A stretch of DNA of 6,419 nucleotides. It comes from Spirochaetia bacterium UBA5550. GTDB lineage: Bacteria; Spirochaetota; UBA4802; UBA5550. This document shows, piece by piece, positions 6,188-6,419 of the stretch; positions within the stretch are counted from its first letter, which is position 1; the number at the start of each line of letters is the position of its first letter. Position numbers and translations under genes: made by a program. Below the pieces are notes generated by a model. It worked only from the letters and a program-made list of their open reading frames with translations. It was not told the origin of the DNA and did not search any database. The stretch is taken from contig DINC01000293.1 in assembly GCA_002425885.1 (NCBI GenBank), positions 3,883-10,301 of the forward strand, read 5' to 3'.

Positions 6188-6190
6188 TTG

Positions 6191-6419
6191 CTAATAACGC
6201 CTCTTTCTCTTGATGTTGAAAATAGTTCCATCGGTATACTCTGATACGTCGGATGAAATTATCTTCTTTTTATCTATATACTCGATTGAAACAGAATCCA
6301 TAAAGCTCAGTATTATCTTGAGTCCGGCTCCTATGCCGCGTAAAGGTACTTCCTCTCCGTTTATTTTTACACTTAATTTGGATTTTTCAGATTCTGTTGC
6401 ATAACTCAAGATCTGATCA
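6191..6419 (-). CDS. C-terminal fragment of an unrecognised protein, possibly GHKL-ATPase-like
   Basis: The frame is open from the right edge to TAG 6191-6193, giving 76 complete codons. A TTG at 6409 could act as a start, but in-frame codons continue to the edge (Asp-Gln-Ile) with no stop, so the gene most likely begins outside the window. Seen: a short charged strand pair KLSVKINGEEVPL, then RGIGAGLKIILSFMDSVSIEY, and a C-terminal DGTIFNIKRKRR. The glycine-rich loop followed by a helix ending in FMD-S-V, and a final DGT strand, resemble the G2 box and last strands of GHKL ATPases of the RsbW/SpoIIAB anti-sigma type. The longer spacing before DGT and the missing upstream motifs leave this uncertain. 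It lies 3 bases upstream of the LOG gene in the same direction and is probably cotranscribed with it. Confidence 0.55.
   Translation of the reverse strand, partial: DQILSYATESEKSKLSVKINGEEVPLRGIGAGLKIILSFMDSVSIEYIDKKKIISSDVSEYTDGTIFNIKRKRRY

Noticed and set aside
6210..6404. Plus-strand open frame of 64 codons opposite the right-edge gene
   Set aside because: It overlaps a minus-strand frame that is open to the edge and coupled to the LOG gene. The plus-strand product shows no motif.

Overview
The window looks like chromosomal DNA of a diderm (Gram-negative-type) bacterium with moderate to low GC (around 40% by eye). Two things suggest an outer membrane: a Lol-type lipoprotein-release transporter and a small lipoprotein gene with a lipobox. 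The 357-residue protein with a PilZ signature resembles the DUF1577 family that I associate with spirochaetes, Leptospira in particular. A spirochaete or a relative is therefore my best guess, but nothing here proves it. There are no RNA genes, insertion sequences, CRISPR arrays or phage genes. Coding density is high and no gene-free stretch exceeds 160 bases.

Layout. (1) Positions 1-1717, plus strand: the 3' end of coaBC (coenzyme A synthesis), then a Memo-family gene (AmmeMemoRadiSam protein B) and an AMMECR1-family gene (AmmeMemoRadiSam protein A). They lie 3-4 bases apart, and the ribosome binding sites of the last two are embedded in the gene before. (2) Positions 1718-1873: an AT-rich gap with a possible weak promoter. 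(3) Positions 1874-5415, plus strand: a second tight cluster holding a small lipoprotein, a LolC/LolE-family permease, the LolD-type ATPase and the DUF1577/PilZ-like protein, with gaps of 1, 8 and 8 bases. (4) A perfect 26-bp palindrome (5408-5433) lies between the convergent clusters and probably ends transcription from both sides. (5) Positions 5438-6419, minus strand: a LOG-family nucleotide phosphoribohydrolase, preceded 3 bases upstream by the 3' part of an unrecognised gene that runs off the right edge.

How the genes work together. The LolC/E-like permease and LolD should form an inner-membrane ABC machine that extracts lipoproteins for delivery to the outer membrane. Only one permease gene is present, so a homodimeric (LolF-type) permease is likely unless a second gene lies elsewhere. 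The lipoprotein one base upstream may be a partner or a substrate. The Memo and AMMECR1 proteins belong to a widely conserved but functionally unresolved system that normally includes a radical SAM enzyme, and that enzyme is not in this window. The most unusual protein is the DUF1577/PilZ-like one: the two halves of the cyclic-di-GMP binding signature are both intact but about 175 residues apart, which suggests a sensory-like domain inserted into a PilZ barrel.
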